A stretch of DNA of 64,000 nucleotides from Rhodovulum marinum (GTDB taxonomy: Bacteria; Pseudomonadota; Alphaproteobacteria; Rhodobacterales; Rhodobacteraceae), in NCBI RefSeq assembly GCF_004343075.1, contig NZ_SLXP01000007.1, forward strand, positions 143,074-207,073. Reading direction: 5' to 3'. A program made the position numbers and the translations under genes. Positions 16,083 through 26,245 of this stretch are shown in pieces (position 1 is the stretch's first letter; each line of letters starts with the position of its first letter). The notes beneath the pieces are model-generated. The model did no database searches, was not told the origin of the DNA, and saw only the letters and a program-made list of their open reading frames with translations.

Positions 16083-18008
16083 TCAATCCGCCTTCAACTC
16101 CTCCGACAGCCGTAAAACCCCCGTCCGCCCCGACAGCCGCGCGCGATAGACGGGCAGCGATTCGGCCACCCGCATCACGTAGTTCCGCGTCTCGCGGAAC
16201 GGGATCATCTCGATCCAGTCCACCACGTCCACCCCGGCGGACCGCGGATCGCCCCGCTCGGCCACCCAGCGATGCGCCCGGCTCGGCCCCGCGTTATAGG
16301 CCGCCGAGACCAGCACCGGGTTCGGCCCGAATTCCTCGATCAGCTGCGCCAGGTAGGCCGCCCCCAACCGCGCGTTATAGGCCGGGTCGCGGGTCAGCGC
16401 CTTGGTGGAATAGCTCACCTCCAGCTTCTCGGCCATCGCCTCGGCCGTGCGCGGCATCAGCTGCATCAACCCCAGCGCCCCCGCCCCGCTGGCCACGCCC
16501 GGGTCGAACTCGCTTTCCCGCCGCGCGATCGCCAGGACCAGTTCGGCCGGAACCGGATGGTCGGCCTCGGCCAGGTCGGTCACCGGGAAATAGGCCGCCA
16601 TCATCACGTTGCCCTGCCCGGCGGCCACCTTGGCGATGCGCAGCGCGACATGCGGCTCGCCCAGCCGCAGCGCCAGCCCCGCCAGCTGGCGCTGCCCCTC
16701 GGGCCCGGCGGTCTCGGCCAGGTGCGTCAGGAACCACTCCATCAGGTTGCGCTCGCCCGCCTCGTGGAACATCAGCGCCGCCCGCAGAACCGAGCCCTCG
16801 GCCCAGGGCGCATCGCGCCATTCGGGATAGGTCTCGTCGCCGACCAGCGCCGGGTCCATCGCCATCCCGGCCTTCTCGGCGGCCAAGAGCCCGTAGAAAC
16901 TCGTCTGGTGCGCGCCGCCCATCCGGTACGCCGCCTGCGCCTCCTCGGCCCGGCCCAGCGCCTCCAGCGCGCGGCCCTCCCAATACCCCGCCCGGCCCAG
17001 GCTGATCGGCGTTTCCACCGCCGCCTCGAACCTGCGGAAATGCGCCAACGCGGTGTCCGCGTCCCCCAGGAACCGCAGCGCGATGAACCCCGCCAACCAT
17101 TCCAGGTCGGCGTAATCCTCGCCCCCCGTCAGGAAATGCCGCGCCGCCAGACCATAGGCCCGCTTCGCATCCCCCTCGCGCAGCACCTGCCGGGCAAAGA
17201 CCCGCCGCCAGCCCGCCCATTGCCCCGGCCGTCCCAGCGCCGCGGCCGAACTGCTGCGCTCTTCCATAAGGTCGATCGCATCGGCGTTGCGCCCCTTGCG
17301 CGCGCGCCACAGGAACCGCTCATAGGCCAGCCCCGCGTCACCCCGCAGCGCCTCGGGCACCCGCTCGATCAGCACGTCCACGCCCGGCGCCTGCTCGCGC
17401 AGCGCGATCCGCGCCGCGGCCAGCGCCTCCCAGCCGTCGGGCGCCAGCGGCAGCACCCGCCGGGCCGACACAAAATGACCCTGCCACAACATCTCGTCCA
17501 CCCGGGCGGCATGGTGCTCGGCCAGCTGTGCGCGGAACCGCGCCAGCAACGCCACCTGCGCCCCCTCCGACAGCGCCAGCGTCCGCCAGGCCAGCACCGC
17601 CATCGCCTGCGCATCGGCCGTCTCGCCGCGCGCCGCATGGGCCTGCACCAGCCGCAGCGCACCGGCCCCGGTCACCGGCCCGGCATCGCGGAAATAGGCC
17701 AGGACCGCGTCCGGGTCGGCATGGCCGGGGATCTTGCCCTCGCCCTCGGCCCGCACCCGGTCCAGCCCCGGCCAGTCGGGGTTACGCGCCAGGAACGCCA
17801 CGTAATCGTCGAACGTGCCCTGCCCCGCCCGCAGCCAGCGCCAGGTGACGATGTCGCGCGCCACCGGCCCCGCCCGGCCCGCATGGTCCCACGCCTCGGT
17901 CCAGCGATCCGCGCGCACATCTTCCATCGCCTGCACCAGGGGCGTCACCGCCCCCGCGCGCAGCGGAACGGCCAGGGCAAGGACCAGCACAAGAAACGTC
18001 AGGCGCAT
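16083..18008 (-). CDS. slt: soluble lytic transglycosylase (Slt70 type)
   Basis: A 641-residue periplasmic exo-lytic transglycosylase. It has a signal peptide (about residues 1-20), then a long helical, superhelix-forming U/L region (to about residue 475), then the goose-lysozyme-like catalytic domain. The catalytic Glu is residue 498 in RRESEFDP, followed by GALGLMQLMP and AYNAGPSRAHRW, all standard SLT motifs. Length and layout match Slt70 rather than MltC/MltE. It is convergent with the DMT transporter gene. Confidence 0.95.
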   Translation of the reverse strand: MRLTFLVLVLALAVPLRAGAVTPLVQAMEDVRADRWTEAWDHAGRAGPVARDIVTWRWLRAGQGTFDDYVAFLARNPDWPGLDRVRAEGEGKIPGHADPDAVLAYFRDAGPVTGAGALRLVQAHAARGETADAQAMAVLAWRTLALSEGAQVALLARFRAQLAEHHAARVDEMLWQGHFVSARRVLPLAPDGWEALAAARIALREQAPGVDVLIERVPEALRGDAGLAYERFLWRARKGRNADAIDLMEERSSSAAALGRPGQWAGWRRVFARQVLREGDAKRAYGLAARHFLTGGEDYADLEWLAGFIALRFLGDADTALAHFRRFEAAVETPISLGRAGYWEGRALEALGRAEEAQAAYRMGGAHQTSFYGLLAAEKAGMAMDPALVGDETYPEWRDAPWAEGSVLRAALMFHEAGERNLMEWFLTHLAETAGPEGQRQLAGLALRLGEPHVALRIAKVAAGQGNVMMAAYFPVTDLAEADHPVPAELVLAIARRESEFDPGVASGAGALGLMQLMPRTAEAMAEKLEVSYSTKALTRDPAYNARLGAAYLAQLIEEFGPNPVLVSAAYNAGPSRAHRWVAERGDPRSAGVDVVDWIEMIPFRETRNYVMRVAESLPVYRARLSGRTGVLRLSEELKAD

Positions 18009-18175
18009 CGGCGAACAGGTGGCTTTCGAAAAACGGAACTCAGGCTCTCACGGCGCGGCCGAAACGTGCAATACACAAACTTGGCAACCGACCCGGCGCG
18101 CTATAGGGTCCGGCGCGCTGCGGCGGGCGCGACTCGCCCGCCGCCCCAGTGAAGCACAAGGACAAGGAGCGTGTC

Positions 18176-19051
18176 ATGCTGCAAGGGTCTCTTCCCGCCC
18201 TGGTAACGCCGTTCAAGCACGGCGCGGTGGATCTCGACACGCTCAAACGCCTGGTCGAGTGGCAGATCGACGAGGGCAGCCACGGCCTGGTGCCCGTGGG
18301 CACCACCGGCGAAAGCCCCACCCTCACCCATGCCGAGCACGAGACCGTGATCGAGGAAGTGGTTCGCGCCGCCGATGGCCGCGTGCCGGTGGTCGCGGGC
18401 GCGGGCTCGAACAACACCCAGGAAGCGATCCGCTTCATGCAGCACGCCGAAAAGGTGGGCGCGGACGCCGCCCTGGTCGTGACCCCCTATTACAACAAGC
18501 CCACCCAGGCGGGGCTGATCGCGCATTTCACCGCGCTGCACGATTGCTGCAAGCTGCCGATCATCATCTACAACATCCCCGGCCGGTCAGCCGTCGACAT
18601 GATGCCCGAAACGATGGGCGAACTGGCAAAGCTGCCCCGCATCATCGGGGTCAAGGACGCCACCGGCGACCTGTCGCGCGTGCCGAAACAGCGCATCACC
18701 TGCGGCCCCGATTTCCTTCAGCTCTCGGGCGAGGACGGCACCGCGCTGGGCTTCAACGCCCATGGCGGGCGCGGCTGCATTTCCGTCACCGCGAACGTCG
18801 CGCCCCGCCTCTGCGCCCAGTTCCAGGAGGCGACGCTCGCCGGCGACTATGCCAGGGCGCTGGAAATCCAGGACCGGCTGATGCCGCTGCATATCGCGAT
18901 CTTCCTCGAACCGGGCGTGGCCGGGGCGAAATACGCGCTCTCTCGGCTGGGCAAATGCACCAACGAGGTGCGCACCCCGCTGGTCACCGTGACCGAGGGC
19001 ACCGCGGCCAGGATCGACGCCGCGATGCGCCATGCCGGCCTGCTGAACTGA
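18176..19051 (+). CDS. dapA: 4-hydroxy-tetrahydrodipicolinate synthase
   Basis: A 291-residue TIM-barrel enzyme condensing pyruvate with aspartate semialdehyde, the first committed step of lysine and diaminopimelate synthesis. The Schiff-base Lys160 is in GVKDATGD, Tyr132 in IYNIPGRS, and GTTGESPTL (about 43-51) contributes the catalytic Thr pair. I chose the ATG at 18176 because AAGGAG lies 7 nt upstream; a GTG at 18149 would read through that site. trmO follows after 2 bp. Confidence 0.97.
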   Translation: MLQGSLPALVTPFKHGAVDLDTLKRLVEWQIDEGSHGLVPVGTTGESPTLTHAEHETVIEEVVRAADGRVPVVAGAGSNNTQEAIRFMQHAEKVGADAALVVTPYYNKPTQAGLIAHFTALHDCCKLPIIIYNIPGRSAVDMMPETMGELAKLPRIIGVKDATGDLSRVPKQRITCGPDFLQLSGEDGTALGFNAHGGRGCISVTANVAPRLCAQFQEATLAGDYARALEIQDRLMPLHIAIFLEPGVAGAKYALSRLGKCTNEVRTPLVTVTEGTAARIDAAMRHAGLLN

Positions 19052-19053
19052 CC

Positions 19054-19527
19054 ATGACGGGCCGGCTGCGCCCGGGCGAGGTGGTGCTGGAGGGCGCCCC
19101 CGACCCCGACGGCCCGCGCCTGCGCCCCATCGGCCGCATCCGCTCGCCCTGGGGGCCGGGCGATTGCCCCAGGAATATCGGCCGCGCCCGCGAAACCGGC
19201 CGGCCCGCACGGATCGACCTCGACCCCGCCTTCGCGCCCGCGCTGGCGGGGCTCCAGGTCGGCCAGCCGGTGATCCTGCTCTACTGGATGGACCGCGCCC
19301 GGCGCGACCTGCTGGTGCAGGCACCCCGCCACGTCACCGAACCGCGCGGCACCTTCGCGCTGCGCTCGCCCAACCGGCCCAACACGATCTCCCAGGCCAC
19401 CGTGCGCATCACCGCGATCGACCCCGACTCCGCCACCATCGGCATCGACGCCATCGACTGCTTCGACAACACCCCGCTTCTCGACATCAAGCCCTGGCTC
19501 GAAACGGTCGACCTGCCACCGCGCTGA
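19054..19527 (+). CDS. trmO: tRNA (m6t6A37) methyltransferase TrmO family
   Basis: A 157-residue protein of the YaeB/TsaA/TrmO family, which methylates N6-threonylcarbamoyladenosine at position 37 of ACY-decoding tRNAs with SAM. The hallmark GTFALRSPNRPNTI is present (family consensus RGvFAtRSPhRPNPIG), as is the early GRIRSPW block. The length fits the core beta-barrel domain without the C-terminal extension of E. coli TrmO. It begins 2 bp after the dapA stop, so it is likely cotranscribed. A few relatives of this fold have other tRNA or metal-related annotations. Confidence 0.85.
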   Translation: MTGRLRPGEVVLEGAPDPDGPRLRPIGRIRSPWGPGDCPRNIGRARETGRPARIDLDPAFAPALAGLQVGQPVILLYWMDRARRDLLVQAPRHVTEPRGTFALRSPNRPNTISQATVRITAIDPDSATIGIDAIDCFDNTPLLDIKPWLETVDLPPR

Positions 19528-19562
19528 GGCGTTCCATGACCGCCAGCCCACCCCCTCATCGT

Positions 19563-19642
19563 GCTTCTTCTGGCCGAAAATATCCCGGGGGGCGCGGGGG
19601 GCAGCGCCCCCCGCCCGGTCGCCTTGCGCAAGCAAGGCGAAA
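19563..19642 (+). repeat. dispersed stem-loop repeat, copy 2
   Basis: Located between convergent trmO and the DUF4399 gene. The leader CTTCTTCTGGCCGAAAATAT is followed by stem 1 GCGGGGGGC/GCCCCCCGC (19594-19602/19606-19614, loop AGC) and stem 2 TCGCCTTGC/GCAAGGCGA (19619-19627/19632-19640, loop GCAA). Stem 2 differs from copy 1 at several positions on both arms, so pairing is preserved. Confidence 0.75.
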
Positions 19643-19649
19643 CAGCCCC

Positions 19650-20090
19650 CTACTCCACCGTCACGGTGATCGGCTCGGACATCACCGGCGGCGCGTGCGG
19701 CAGGTGCATCGCATCGCCCAACAACAGCCACATCCGGTGCGTGCCCGCGGGCAGGTCCAGCACCACCTCGGTCTGGCCGCCGCCGAAATGGATGTGGTTG
19801 TCATCAGCGGGCACCGCCACCGAGAAATCATAGCCCTCCTGCGGCACGTCCAGGATCAGGTGGTGATGCCCGGTATGCGGGGCCTCGGTTCCCGCGGGCG
19901 CAACGCCCATCCCCTCCAGCCCGAAGCGCACCGTCACCGGCCCCGAAACCGTGGCGCCGTCCTCGGGGCTGATGATATAGGCCCGCGCGCCCTCGGGGGC
20001 GGGGGTGCGGTCCTGCGCCCAGGCGGGCAGGGCCAGCGCGGCACACAGCGCGGCGCTGGCGGCATATGGCAAAGATTGACGGATCCTCAT
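19650..20090 (-). CDS. periplasmic DUF4399-type protein
   Basis: A 146-residue secreted protein: a signal peptide (residues 1-25, ending PAWAQ) and a compact beta-rich domain with TGHHHLILDV, DDNHIHFGGGQTE and GTHRMWLLLGDAMH. The His-rich pattern is typical of DUF4399 and suggests metal binding, but no function is established. GGAGGAG precedes the ATG. Confidence 0.75.
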   Translation of the reverse strand: MRIRQSLPYAASAALCAALALPAWAQDRTPAPEGARAYIISPEDGATVSGPVTVRFGLEGMGVAPAGTEAPHTGHHHLILDVPQEGYDFSVAVPADDNHIHFGGGQTEVVLDLPAGTHRMWLLLGDAMHLPHAPPVMSEPITVTVE

Positions 20091-20183
20091 GGGCCGACTC
20101 CTCCCTGTCTGGCGATGGCCGTCCCCCGTGGCCCTCTTGCGGGGCCTTCCCTGCAGGAAAGGATAGACCGGCGCGGCCCGCGA

Positions 20184-20735
20184 TCAATCCTCGGCGGGCG
20201 CGATCGGGGCGCGCGGCGGGATCGGCACCCACAGCCCCTCGACATGCACATCCACCAGCTCGTCACAGTGGAACAGCGTGTAGGTGAACACCGTCTCGGG
20301 CTTGCGCATCACCCGCGGCCCCGTGGTCAGCATCCCCGCCGGCTGCGGGCGCGCGCCGGGCTGCATCCGCGGGCCGTGCAGCCGCTGGGCGGGTGATACG
20401 ACCACGTCGCGCGCCGGCAGGCCCGCGCCGAACGCCCCCGGCCGGATCAGGATCGGCAGCGCCTCGGGGTGATGCGCCAGGAATCCCTCGTCCAGCACCA
20501 CCCGGTCAAGCCAGACGATACGCTTGAACGGCCCGCGCCGGGTGCGCACGCGGTCGCCCACGCGCAGGGTCTGCGCCGGAAAATCGCCCAGCTGCGTGGT
20601 GATCCGCGTCATCGGCCCGAACCCGGGCAGCGCCCAGCCGGGCGCGGCCGCCACGCCCCGGGGCCCGCCAGGGCCCGGGCTGCGTGCGGCGGCAGGATTG
20701 CCCCGCGCGGCGGGGTCGGCATACCGGTCGGACAT
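20184..20735 (-). CDS. degenerate Hint (hedgehog/intein) domain protein
   Basis: A 183-residue protein with the Hint_2 layout common in Rhodobacteraceae: TRITTQLGDFPAQTLRVGDR at about 53-72 corresponds to the N-terminal intein block, DVVVSPAQRLHG to block B, and FTYTLFHCDELVDVHVEGL to the C-terminal block. The nucleophilic Cys that normally opens the Hint fold is absent before TRITT, so autoprocessing is not expected. I chose the ATG at 20735; the frame continues 39 codons further without typical coding signal. Role unknown; relatives are often fused to secreted repeats, but this one is stand-alone. Confidence 0.6.
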   Translation of the reverse strand: MSDRYADPAARGNPAAARSPGPGGPRGVAAAPGWALPGFGPMTRITTQLGDFPAQTLRVGDRVRTRRGPFKRIVWLDRVVLDEGFLAHHPEALPILIRPGAFGAGLPARDVVVSPAQRLHGPRMQPGARPQPAGMLTTGPRVMRKPETVFTYTLFHCDELVDVHVEGLWVPIPPRAPIAPAED

Positions 20736-21305
20736 GACCTGTCCCCATGTCGTGGCCACGGCCCGCCGCCCTTCGGCGCAGACCGCGGGTGCGTTGGGGT
20801 GCAACGGACCGGTACGACCCAAAGGCCCGCGCACCCCAAGCAACCACACCACTGGTTACGAGCCCCGAAGGACCCTTACGCAGGACCGGTCGCAACCGGC
20901 CCGTGAGCGACTTAAGCCCCCGAATTGGTCAAGAGTCAGGTGCGTTCTCGCGGCTTTGTGGAGCTTTGGTGACGCCCCGCCCACAAAGCGCCCCGGGCCC
21001 TGCCCCGCCCTGTCCACAAAGCGGCGACAGTGCCCCGGGCAAACCTGTCGGAAAGATTAGGTCGCCCCGGCAAAGCCCCGGTTTCGGTTTCGCCGCGCGG
21101 GACAATCAAAGATGGCCGTTTCGCCCTCTTTCGACGGTTCGCAAAACGAGAACAAACCGTTTTTCCGCGTATTTTCATCGTCTCTTAGGAGAATTCGCCT
21201 CGAATCCCCCCAACCGCGGCCCGACTCACCCCGAACCCGATTCGCCCCGCCCACGCCCCGGCACCGCTTCCCCCGCGCGCCGGTTTCGCCTATATGCCCC
21301 CCACC
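20736..21305. other. long intergenic region upstream of smpB
   Basis: About 570 bp between the divergent Hint gene and smpB. The inverted repeat GCTTTGTGG (20953-20961)/CCACAAAGC (20981-20989) has perfect 9-bp arms, and a third copy of CCACAAAGC is at 21014-21022. From 21105 to 21200 the sequence is AT-richer (AAACGAGAACAAACCG, TTTTTCCGCGTATTTTC) and probably holds the smpB promoter. Several short frames cross the region but none has credible composition. No tmRNA, SRP RNA or RNase P signature is seen. Confidence 0.4.
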
Positions 21306-21782
21306 ATGGCCAAACCGAAGACAGACCCCAACTACAAGGTGATCGCCGAAAACCGGCGGGCGCGGTACGATTACGCGATCGAGGACGACCTCGAATGCGG
21401 GATCATGCTGCAGGGCTCCGAGGTGAAGTCGCTGCGCGAGAACGGCGCCAACATCGCCGAAAGCTATGCCAGCGTCGAAGACGGCGAACTGTGGCTGGTC
21501 AACGGCTATATCCCGCCCTACGAACAGGCCAAGACCTGGGGCCACGAGGAACGCCGCCGCCGCAAGCTCCTGGTGTCGCGCCGCGAACTGGCGCGGCTGT
21601 GGTCCGACACGCGGCGCAAGGGCTACACGCTGGTGCCGCTTGTTCTGTATTTCAACCACAAGGGCATCGCCAAGCTGAAGATCGGCATCGCCAAGGGCAA
21701 GAAGACCCAGGACAAGCGCGCCACCGAGGCCAAGCGCGACTGGCAACGGCAAAAGCAGCGCCTGCTCAAGGACCACGGCTGA
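21306..21782 (+). CDS. smpB: SsrA-binding protein
   Basis: A 158-residue OB-fold protein that delivers tmRNA to stalled ribosomes (trans-translation). Family blocks are present: [40 protein letters not shown], and a Lys/Arg-rich C-terminal tail ([20 protein letters not shown]) that enters the decoding centre. I chose the ATG at 21306 ([11 protein letters not shown]) over an ATG 4 codons upstream. The ssrA gene itself is not in the window. The sulfurtransferase gene follows after 64 bp. Confidence 0.97.
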   Translation: MAKPKTDPNYKVIAENRRARYDYAIEDDLECGIMLQGSEVKSLRENGANIAESYASVEDGELWLVNGYIPPYEQAKTWGHEERRRRKLLVSRRELARLWSDTRRKGYTLVPLVLYFNHKGIAKLKIGIAKGKKTQDKRATEAKRDWQRQKQRLLKDHG

Positions 21783-21846
21783 TCGCCTTGCCAGCCGCGC
21801 GGTGCCGTTTTAAGTGGGAACGAAGCTGCGCGAGGCGGAGGGGTTC

Positions 21847-22704
21847 ATGGCCTATGACGATCCGAAGACGCTGGTCTCGACCGAGTGGCTGGCAGCCCAT
21901 CTGAAAGATCCCGACCTGCGCCTTCTGGACGGGTCGTGGTACCTGCCGACGATGGGGCGCGACGGGCGCGCGGAATACGACGCCGCCCACATACCCGGTA
22001 CGCGCTTTTTCGATATCGACGAGATTTCCGATCAGCGATCCGCCATCCCCCACATGGCGCCCCCGGTGGAAAAGTTCATCGCCCGGATGCGCGCCATGGG
22101 CCTCGGCGACGGCCACCAGGTGGTGGTCTATGACGGGGCCGGCATCTTTTCGGCGCCGCGCGTGTGGTGGACCTTCCGCCTGATGGGCAAGACCGACATC
22201 GCCGTGCTGGACGGCGGCCTGCCCAAGTGGCTGGCCGAGGGCCGCCCGGTCGAGGATCTGCCCCCCGTGGTGCGCGACCGGCACATGACGGTCCAGCGCC
22301 AGGCCCACCTGGTCAAGGATGTCACCCAGGTCGCCGCCGCCTCCAAGCTGGCGGATTACGAGATCATCGACGCCCGCAGCCCCGGCCGCTTCGTCGGCGA
22401 CGAACCCGAACCGCGCCCCAACCTGCGCTCGGGCCATATCCCCGGCTCCAAGAACGTGCATTTCGCCACGCTCTTGAACGCCGACGGCACGATGAAATCG
22501 CCCGACGACCTGCGCGCGGTGTTCGAAGCGGCCGGCGTCGACCTGAAAAAACCGGCCATCACCACCTGCGGGTCGGGGGTGAACGCGGCGATGCTGGCGC
22601 TTGCGCTGGAACTGATCGGCCACCGCAACCACGCGGTCTATGACGGCGCCTGGACCGAATGGGGCATGTATAACGACCTGCCCGTGGCGACCGGGCCCGC
22701 GTGA
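21847..22704 (+). CDS. sseA: 3-mercaptopyruvate sulfurtransferase (rhodanese family)
   Basis: A 285-residue tandem-rhodanese sulfurtransferase; the N-terminal rhodanese domain is inactive and the C-terminal one holds Cys241 in TTCGSGVNAA. The CG-S-G-V(T/N)A loop is the mercaptopyruvate-preferring type rather than the thiosulfate type (CRKG). It moves sulfur from 3-mercaptopyruvate to thiol or cyanide acceptors. GGAGG precedes the ATG. The next gene, an aromatic aminotransferase, starts on the last base of its stop (TGATG); a transaminase making mercaptopyruvate from cysteine would fit this pairing. Confidence 0.93.
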   Translation: MAYDDPKTLVSTEWLAAHLKDPDLRLLDGSWYLPTMGRDGRAEYDAAHIPGTRFFDIDEISDQRSAIPHMAPPVEKFIARMRAMGLGDGHQVVVYDGAGIFSAPRVWWTFRLMGKTDIAVLDGGLPKWLAEGRPVEDLPPVVRDRHMTVQRQAHLVKDVTQVAAASKLADYEIIDARSPGRFVGDEPEPRPNLRSGHIPGSKNVHFATLLNADGTMKSPDDLRAVFEAAGVDLKKPAITTCGSGVNAAMLALALELIGHRNHAVYDGAWTEWGMYNDLPVATGPA

Positions 22705-23888
22705 TGCTGACCCGCCTGTCGCCGCAGGCGCCCGACAAGATCATCGGCCTGATGCAACAGTTCCGCGCCGATCCCCGCGCGGACAAGATCGACCTGGGCG
22801 TGGGCGTCTACCGCGACGCGGCCGGCGGCACGCCGGTGATGCGCGCCGTCAAGACCGCCGAGCAACGGATCTGGCAGGCGCAGGCGACCAAGGGCTATGT
22901 CGGGATCGAGGGCGACCCGGCCTTCCTGGACGCGGTCCGCACGCTGGTGCTGGACGATGCCGCGCCCCCCGACCGGGTGGCCGCCGTGGCGACACCGGGC
23001 GGCACCGGGGCGGTGCGCATCGCGTTGGATCTCGTGCGGCTGGCCAACCCGGCCGCGCGGGTGTTCATCCCCGATCCCAGCTGGCCCAACCACGCCGCCA
23101 TCGCGGGCTTCGTCGGGTTGGAACAGGTCGCCTACCGCTATTACGACGCCGCCGCCCACGCGCTGGACGCCGCGGGCATGCTGGCCGATCTGGAACGCGC
23201 CGGGCCGGGCGACGTGGTGATCCTGCACGGCTGCTGCCACAACCCCACCGGCGCCGACCTCTCGCCCGCCGACTGGGCCGACGTGGCCGCCGTGCTCCAG
23301 AAAACCGGCGCGCTGCCGCTGGTCGACCTGGCCTATCTGGGCTTCGGCGCGGGGGTCGAGGCCGATGCCGCGGGCCTGCGCCTGCTGGCCCGGCACCTGC
23401 CCGAGATGCTGATCGCGGTCAGCGGGTCCAAGAATTTCGGCCTCTACCGTGAACGCGTCGGCGCGATCCTGGCGCTGGCGGGCGATGCCGCCACCGCGAC
23501 GCTGGCGCGCGGCAACCTGTCGAACCTGAACCGGCAGACCTACGCCTTCCCGCCCGATCACGGCGCCCGCGTGGTGACCGACATCCTGGCCGACCCCGCC
23601 CTGCGCGCCGACTGGCAGACCGAACTCGACGCCATGCGCACCCGGATGGAGGGCCTCCGCGGCGCGCTGTCGGATACCCTGCGCGAACTCAGCGGGTCCG
23701 ACCGCTTCGGCTTCATCGCGGCGCAAAAGGGCATGTTCTCGCTGATCGGCGCAACGCCCGCCCAGGTCGCCACGATGCGCGACGATCACGGCGTCTACGT
23801 CATCGGCGACGGGCGGATGAACGTCGCGGGCCTGACCGAGGCGATCCTCCCCCGCGTCGCCCGCGCGATGCTGGCCGCGGGTCTCTAA
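22704..23888 (+). CDS. aromatic amino acid / aspartate aminotransferase (class I)
   Basis: A 394-residue class I aminotransferase of the AspC/TyrB branch. It has the N-terminal IDLGVGVYRDAAGGTPVM, CCHNPTG, LVDLAYLGFGAG with the PLP-contacting Asp, and SGSKNFGLYRERVG with Schiff-base Lys243. Substrates are probably aspartate and/or aromatic amino acids with 2-oxoglutarate. It is translationally coupled to sseA (one-base overlap), which suggests cysteine transamination feeding mercaptopyruvate to SseA, an inference from order only. Confidence 0.93.
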   Translation: MLTRLSPQAPDKIIGLMQQFRADPRADKIDLGVGVYRDAAGGTPVMRAVKTAEQRIWQAQATKGYVGIEGDPAFLDAVRTLVLDDAAPPDRVAAVATPGGTGAVRIALDLVRLANPAARVFIPDPSWPNHAAIAGFVGLEQVAYRYYDAAAHALDAAGMLADLERAGPGDVVILHGCCHNPTGADLSPADWADVAAVLQKTGALPLVDLAYLGFGAGVEADAAGLRLLARHLPEMLIAVSGSKNFGLYRERVGAILALAGDAATATLARGNLSNLNRQTYAFPPDHGARVVTDILADPALRADWQTELDAMRTRMEGLRGALSDTLRELSGSDRFGFIAAQKGMFSLIGATPAQVATMRDDHGVYVIGDGRMNVAGLTEAILPRVARAMLAAGL

Positions 23889-23975
23889 GTCCAAAAGACG
23901 AAACGCGCGCGCAGCTTAGAGCAGAATATACAAGCAATAGTACCGCGTCTTGGGTAGATCACGCGGCTGTTCAAC

Positions 23976-24737
23976 CTAAGCGTGAAAACGCATTCCCACC
24001 CAAAGAACAACCGCCATTAACTCGACAGCAATCATTGAAAAGCCTACCATGGATGCCATCAAGAACCTGGATATTTGCGCCTCCTTTCCAAGAATTATTA
24101 CAACAGCGACGGCGATTGGCGCAAGGGTAAGAAAAAACGTCGCCCAAAACACAAAATCTATGGATACCGTCATTTCTGCCAACAGCTTGCCAAGGAAAAG
24201 ATGGTCGACCCCTAGAAGCAAATACATGTCAGATTCACGCCACGGCGGGAAGGCCCATGAAGTAAAGGTGAAGTAAGTCAAAATAGCGAAAGCGGCTAAG
24301 CGTAGCGCCATCTTCACCTTCGTATTATCCGAGAAAGCCGCAGACCAAATTGTTAAAAAGAAAGCCGATGTGAGGACGGCGACACTTTCCGCTATGAAAT
24401 ACACGTTGAGATGAAAACTCTGCGAGAAGACTTCATCGCCAGTGTTGTAGTGCGCGTATGGCGGATATTGGTAACCATCAGGAGTGAGCAAAAAAGAACC
24501 CACGACTGTGTGATTGTAGAGTTCGGTCGAAACTGTAAAAATAGCCGCAAGCACCAAAGAAACCAACAGCACTCGAAGCGAGTCCACAGAGAACAAACCT
24601 CTGCTTGTTTCACCAATCGAGTTTGAAACGGCGCCACTTATAAGGGCGGTAACGGCTATCGAAAGCGCAACAGCAAGCGCTACCAGGGCAATCGCGCAAG
24701 CAATTAGCGCAGCAATTAAAATAGCTAATACCGCCAT
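23976..24737 (-). CDS. AT-rich orphan integral membrane protein, unknown
   Basis: A 253-residue membrane protein with about six hydrophobic segments: residues 1-35 (MAVLAILIAALIACAIALVA), about 55-75, 110-135, 145-160, 195-215 and 225-250. A soluble loop around 76-105 is rich in Tyr/Asn/His (YNHTVV, GYQYPPYAHYN). I recognise no family. Codon and base use differ sharply from all neighbours: many AAA, TTT, ATT and TCA codons, against the strong third-position G/C elsewhere. The surrounding 23889-24839 is equally AT-rich. This suggests recent acquisition. The ribosome site is weak. Confidence 0.65.
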   Translation of the reverse strand: MAVLAILIAALIACAIALVALAVALSIAVTALISGAVSNSIGETSRGLFSVDSLRVLLVSLVLAAIFTVSTELYNHTVVGSFLLTPDGYQYPPYAHYNTGDEVFSQSFHLNVYFIAESVAVLTSAFFLTIWSAAFSDNTKVKMALRLAAFAILTYFTFTSWAFPPWRESDMYLLLGVDHLFLGKLLAEMTVSIDFVFWATFFLTLAPIAVAVVIILGKEAQISRFLMASMVGFSMIAVELMAVVLWVGMRFHA

Positions 24738-24790
24738 ATGAAAGCAACCTGGAAGTTAATCAATATCTTAGGTCGTCATAGAATAAGGAG

Positions 24791-24819
24791 AAACCTCGGT
24801 CAATGGTTATTGACCGAGG
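24791..24819 (-). terminator. intrinsic terminator of glnK-amtB
   Basis: CCTCGGTCAA (24794-24803) pairs perfectly with TTGACCGAGG (24810-24819) across a 6-nt loop. On the minus strand it lies 20 bp after the amtB stop and is followed by a T-rich run (TTTCTCCTTATT). It also insulates the AT-rich gene from amtB transcription. Confidence 0.75.
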
Positions 24820-24839
24820 CTCTCTTAGCTATCCGATGA

Positions 24840-26204
<1,365 letters not shown>

Positions 26205-26245
26205 CTGTACTGGTCCTTTTGCTTCCGGATCGTCGCGGGGCGCGC

